Of a stretch of DNA of 64,000 bases, positions 61,105 to 64,000 are shown piece by piece (the stretch's first letter is position 1; every line of letters starts with the position of its first letter). Origin of the DNA: Sphingomonas citri (GTDB taxonomy: Bacteria > Pseudomonadota > Alphaproteobacteria > Sphingomonadales > Sphingomonadaceae); contig NZ_JAHXZN010000001.1 of the NCBI RefSeq assembly GCF_019429485.1, forward strand, positions 186,001 to 250,000, written 5' to 3'. The position numbers and the translations under genes are program-made. A model generated the notes under the pieces. The model was not told the DNA's origin. It ran no database searches and saw only the letters and a list, made by a program, of their open reading frames with translations.

Positions 61105-62100
61105 ATGGACGATCAGGGCACGACGCGCCGTACCATCCTGGGCGGCGCTGCCGCCGGCCTCGCCTTAACCGCTACCACCGCCGCGGCGCAGGGCAGCGGC
61201 GCACAGCCGTCCGGCCCGGCCAAGCTCAGCGACCCGCGCAGCAAATACACTAGCCAGCCCTTCCCCGAGCAGCGCCAGCCCTGGCCCGCGCTGCAGTCGA
61301 AGATGAACCCGCGTCCCGACAGCGGCGAGACCAGCTATCGCGGCTCGGGTCGGCTCACGGGCCGTAAGGCGCTCGTCACCGGCGGCGACAGCGGGATCGG
61401 GCGAGCCGCCGCGATCGCCTTCGCGCGCGAGGGTGCGGACGTCGCGATCAATTACTACCCGACCGAGGAGCCCGACGCGCAGGAGGTCAAGGCGCTGATC
61501 GAGCAGGCCGGGCGCAAGGCGGTGCTGCTGCCGGCCGACATCCGTACCGAGCGCGCCTGCACCAAGCTGGTCGCCGACGCGGTGCGCGGGCTCGGCGGGC
61601 TCGACCTGCTCGTCAACAACGCCGCCTATCAGCAGAGCAAGTCGGACATCGCCGAGATCAGCGACGAGCAGATGGTGCGCACCTTCGAGACCAACATTTT
61701 CGCGATGTTCCGCATCGCCAAAGCGGCGATCCCGTCGATGCCGCCGGGCTCGGTGATCATCAACACCGGCTCGGTCAACAGCTACGATCCCGGCGAGGAG
61801 CTGCTCGATTACGCCTCGACCAAGGGCGCGATCCTCATCTTCACCAAGGGGCTGGCCAAGCAGCTCGCCAAGAAAGGCATCCGCGTCAACATGGTGGCGC
61901 CGGGGCCGATCTGGACCCCGCTCCAGGTCGCCGGCGGCCAGCTACCCGGCAAGATGGGCGAGTTCGGCCAAGACACGCCGATGGGCCGCGCCGGTCAGCC
62001 GGCCGAGCTCGCCCCACTTTACGTCGCCCTGGCGGAGGACGGGACCAGCTTCTCCACCGGCACCGCGGTGGGCGCGCACGGCGGCAAGGGCAATCCATGA
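61105..62100 (+). CDS. Tat-exported short-chain dehydrogenase/reductase, stress type
   Basis: 331 residues from ATG 61105. The N-terminus has a twin-arginine signal, TTRRTILGGAAAGLAL. The SDR domain starts near residue 85 with the NAD(P) motif TGGDSGIGRAA, NNAAYQ, the catalytic Ser of NTGSVNSY and YASTKGAI (YxxxK), ending GTAVGAHGGKG. This corresponds to the YhdF/GsiB-associated 'general stress' SDR group (classical SDR with ~50-residue PFPEQRQPWP-type lead). Substrate unknown. A cofactor-binding enzyme with a Tat signal fits export in folded form. Confidence 0.88.
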   Translation: MDDQGTTRRTILGGAAAGLALTATTAAAQGSGAQPSGPAKLSDPRSKYTSQPFPEQRQPWPALQSKMNPRPDSGETSYRGSGRLTGRKALVTGGDSGIGRAAAIAFAREGADVAINYYPTEEPDAQEVKALIEQAGRKAVLLPADIRTERACTKLVADAVRGLGGLDLLVNNAAYQQSKSDIAEISDEQMVRTFETNIFAMFRIAKAAIPSMPPGSVIINTGSVNSYDPGEELLDYASTKGAILIFTKGLAKQLAKKGIRVNMVAPGPIWTPLQVAGGQLPGKMGEFGQDTPMGRAGQPAELAPLYVALAEDGTSFSTGTAVGAHGGKGNP

Positions 62101-62141
62101 GACGAGCTGATTGAGTTAGATCAAGTCGTTGATTTTAGCGA

Positions 62142-62166
62142 GGAACACAACGCGATAGCGCGCGCT
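62142..62166 (+). promoter_or_regulatory. possible EcfG promoter for the SRPBCC gene
   Basis: GGAAC-N16-CGCT, one mismatch in the -10 half from the CGTT consensus, 31 bp before ATG 62198. Confidence 0.35.
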
Positions 62167-62197
62167 TGGTGGGGCAGCAGATACGAAGGAGCCCGTG

Positions 62198-62788
62198 ATG
62201 GCCGACCAGCTGCTCCACCAGCAGTCCGACGATGCCCCCCTCGCCACCTCGAAACAGCGCGACGCGGTCGAGCGCGCCAAGGCGTCGATCCCCGAGGCGA
62301 GCGGTACGCAGATCACCGCGCGCGCGGTGACGATCAACCGCCCGGTCGAGGAGGTTTATGCCTACTTCCGCGACTTCGCGAACTTGCCCAGCTTCATGGA
62401 GAATGTCGAGCGTATCGACGTGCTCGACCGGCAACGCTCGCACTGGGTCGTGAAGGCGCCGGCAGGCGGCACGGTCGAGTGGGACGCGCGGCTCACCGCG
62501 GAGGAGGAGAACAAGCTCCTCGCCTGGACGAGCGAGGGCGGCGCGGAGGTGCCCAACTCGGGCCGGGTCGAGTTCCACGACGCCGGCACCCGGGGCACCG
62601 TGTTGGTCGCGACGATCCTCTACGACCCGCCCGGCGGCGTGATCGGCAAGGTGATCGCCAAGATGTTCCAGCGCGAGCCCGCGATCCAGGCACGCCGCGA
62701 CCTGCGCCGGCTCAAGCAGCTGCTCGAGACCGGGGAGATCGCCACGCCCGCGATGAACCGCCAGCAATATGAGGAGATGGGGCTGTGA
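62198..62788 (+). CDS. SRPBCC-family (polyketide cyclase-like) protein
   Basis: 196 residues from ATG 62198; GTG 62195 is possible. AAGGAG lies 6 bases upstream. After a ~35-residue polar N-terminal segment comes an SRPBCC (START-like) domain: [30 protein letters not shown] is the recognisable opening, ending in [22 protein letters not shown]. Such proteins bind hydrophobic ligands and are often paired with zinc alcohol dehydrogenases in stress operons of alphaproteobacteria. It overlaps the adh start by 4 bp. Ligand unknown. Confidence 0.87.
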   Translation: MADQLLHQQSDDAPLATSKQRDAVERAKASIPEASGTQITARAVTINRPVEEVYAYFRDFANLPSFMENVERIDVLDRQRSHWVVKAPAGGTVEWDARLTAEEENKLLAWTSEGGAEVPNSGRVEFHDAGTRGTVLVATILYDPPGGVIGKVIAKMFQREPAIQARRDLRRLKQLLETGEIATPAMNRQQYEEMGL

Positions 62789-63963
62789 AGGCGATCGCCT
62801 GGCATGGCAAGCATGACGTCCGCGTCGACACGGTCGACGATCCCGGCATCGTCAACCCGCGCGACTGCGTCATCAAGGTGACCTCCACCGCGATCTGCGG
62901 CTCGGACCTCCACCTCTACGACGGCTATATCCCGACGATGCAGTCGGGCGACGTGCTCGGCCACGAGTTCATGGGCGAGGTGGTCGAGGTAGGCCCCAAG
63001 TCGACGCTGAAGAAGGGGCAGCGCGTGGTGGTGCCCTTCACCATCTCGTGTGGCAGCTGCTATCACTGCTCGAAGCATCAATATTCCGCCTGCGACAACG
63101 GTCTGCCCGCCGACAATCAGGACATCGCGCAGGAGCTGTACGGCCAGCCCATGGCCGGGCTGTTCGGCTACAGCCACATGACCGGCGGCTATGCCGGCGG
63201 CCAGGCGGAATATGTCCGCGTGCCGTTCAGCGACGTTGGCCCGATCGTCATTCCTGACGGCGTGGAGGACGATAAAGTCCTGTTCCTCTCGGACATCCTC
63301 CCCACCGGCTGGATGGCCGCAGAGAACGCCGACATCGAGCCGGGCGACACGGTGGCGGTGTGGGGCTGCGGCCCGGTCGGGCTGTTCGCGGTGCAGTCGG
63401 CCTTCCTGATGGGCGCGGAGCGCGTGATCGCGATCGATCATTTCCCCAACCGGCTCGCGCTCGCCAAGCGCTTCGGCGCGGAGACGATCAACTTCGAGGA
63501 GACCGCGGTCTACGAGGCGCTGATGGTGATGACCGGCGGGATCGGCCCCGACGCGGTGATCGACTCGGTCGGGCTCGAGGCGCACGGTTTCTTCGTCGAC
63601 AACGTGCTCGACCAGATCAAGGCCTCGACCTTCCTCGGCACCGACCGCGCGCACGCCAACCGTCAGGCGATCATCGCCTGCCGCAAGGGCGGTCGCGTCT
63701 CGATGCCGGCAGTGTACGGCGGGTTCGTCGACAAATGGCCGCTCGGCGCCTTCATGGAGAAGGGGCTGACGCTCAAGACCGGTCAGACCCACGTCCAGCA
63801 TTACATGCCCGCGCTGCTTCAGGCGATCCTCGAGGACAAGATCGACACCGAGTTCCTGATCTCGCACCGGATGCCGCTGAGCGAAGGGCCGAAGGGCTAC
63901 AAGATGTTCCACGACCAGCAGAACGAGGTCACCAAGATCGTGCTCAAGCCCGGTCTGGACTGA
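62785..63963 (+). CDS. zinc-dependent alcohol dehydrogenase (MDR family)
   Basis: 392 residues beginning at GTG 62785. Catalytic zinc ligands: Cys in TAICGSDLH and His-Glu in GHEFMGE. The structural zinc site is C-x2-C-x2-C-x7-C ([16 protein letters not shown]). NAD-binding [11 protein letters not shown] lies near residue 195. Length and the insertion around residues 110-130 resemble formaldehyde dehydrogenase-like / 'FdhA' long-chain members. Aldehyde or alcohol detoxification under stress is likely; the substrate is unproven. Translationally coupled to the SRPBCC gene. Confidence 0.92.
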   Translation: MKAIAWHGKHDVRVDTVDDPGIVNPRDCVIKVTSTAICGSDLHLYDGYIPTMQSGDVLGHEFMGEVVEVGPKSTLKKGQRVVVPFTISCGSCYHCSKHQYSACDNGLPADNQDIAQELYGQPMAGLFGYSHMTGGYAGGQAEYVRVPFSDVGPIVIPDGVEDDKVLFLSDILPTGWMAAENADIEPGDTVAVWGCGPVGLFAVQSAFLMGAERVIAIDHFPNRLALAKRFGAETINFEETAVYEALMVMTGGIGPDAVIDSVGLEAHGFFVDNVLDQIKASTFLGTDRAHANRQAIIACRKGGRVSMPAVYGGFVDKWPLGAFMEKGLTLKTGQTHVQHYMPALLQAILEDKIDTEFLISHRMPLSEGPKGYKMFHDQQNEVTKIVLKPGLD

Positions 63964-63975
63964 GGAGAGACAGAC

Positions 63976-64000
63976 ATGGCGGACAAATTCGCGATCATCA
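63976..64000 (+). CDS. start of the next gene (truncated by window end)
   Basis: ATG 63976 follows GAGGAGAG by 6 bases and is 13 bp after the adh stop. Only MADKFAII is visible, so no product can be named. The spacing suggests it continues the SRPBCC-adh operon. Confidence 0.6.

Overview
This 64-kb window is chromosomal DNA from a GC-rich alphaproteobacterium, most likely a sphingomonad (Sphingomonas or a close relative). The evidence is the dusB(nifR3)-ntrB-ntrC-ntrY-ntrX order, an Hfq made of two fused Sm domains, a fused IspDF, PmtA-type phospholipid N-methylation, very high GC with strong GC3 bias, and tightly overlapping operons (many ATGA/GTGA junctions). The genus is inferred from gene content, not from a marker gene.

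Layout. 1-5.4 kb: aspS (3' part), carbonic anhydrase, lipA, a Coq10/RatA-like gene, pncC (cinA C-terminal type), a small exported protein and ispDF. 5.5-15.7 kb: dusB-ntrBC-ntrYX nitrogen regulation, then hfq-hflX and mazG. 15.8-20.2 kb: exported or carbohydrate-related enzymes (VOC protein, M20 peptidase, esterase, GH130). 20.3-28.4 kb: a visibly less GC-rich accessory island for metal handling and stress. It holds a dmeR-dmeF-DUF1289-DUF3147 operon, mntP behind a yybP-ykoY manganese riboswitch, a second CDF exporter, a histidine kinase that has lost its ATPase domain, an NmrA/MarR pair, a small DUF6980 protein and a transposase N-terminal remnant. A 13-bp direct repeat and a 20-bp inverted repeat lie at its two edges.

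28.4-35.6 kb: a long minus-strand housekeeping operon (dacA-tmk-holB-metG-tatD-MBL hydrolase-small membrane protein), with a lytic transglycosylase gene upstream on the same strand. 35.7-36.4 kb: tRNA-Ser(UGA) and two identical tRNA-Arg(ACG). 36.5-47.3 kb: lipoprotein, membrane spermidine-synthase-like protein, two GNATs, hemB, lipid kinase, mtaB-ftsY-yciB and acs. 47.4-52.8 kb: a lipid-related group (psd, a membrane-anchored class III aminotransferase, an Mpo1-like membrane protein, pmtA), followed by the rplM-rpsI operon. 52.9-64 kb: ctaA, a prolyl-4-hydroxylase-like dioxygenase, an RcnB-like protein, a large hybrid sensor kinase, nadE, and a stress-type SDR / SRPBCC / zinc alcohol dehydrogenase cluster with possible EcfG promoters.

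Between genes lie at least four families of long imperfect palindromes, often between convergent genes. One family (C) occurs in both 'inside-out' arm orders. No CRISPR array, prophage or complete insertion sequence was seen.
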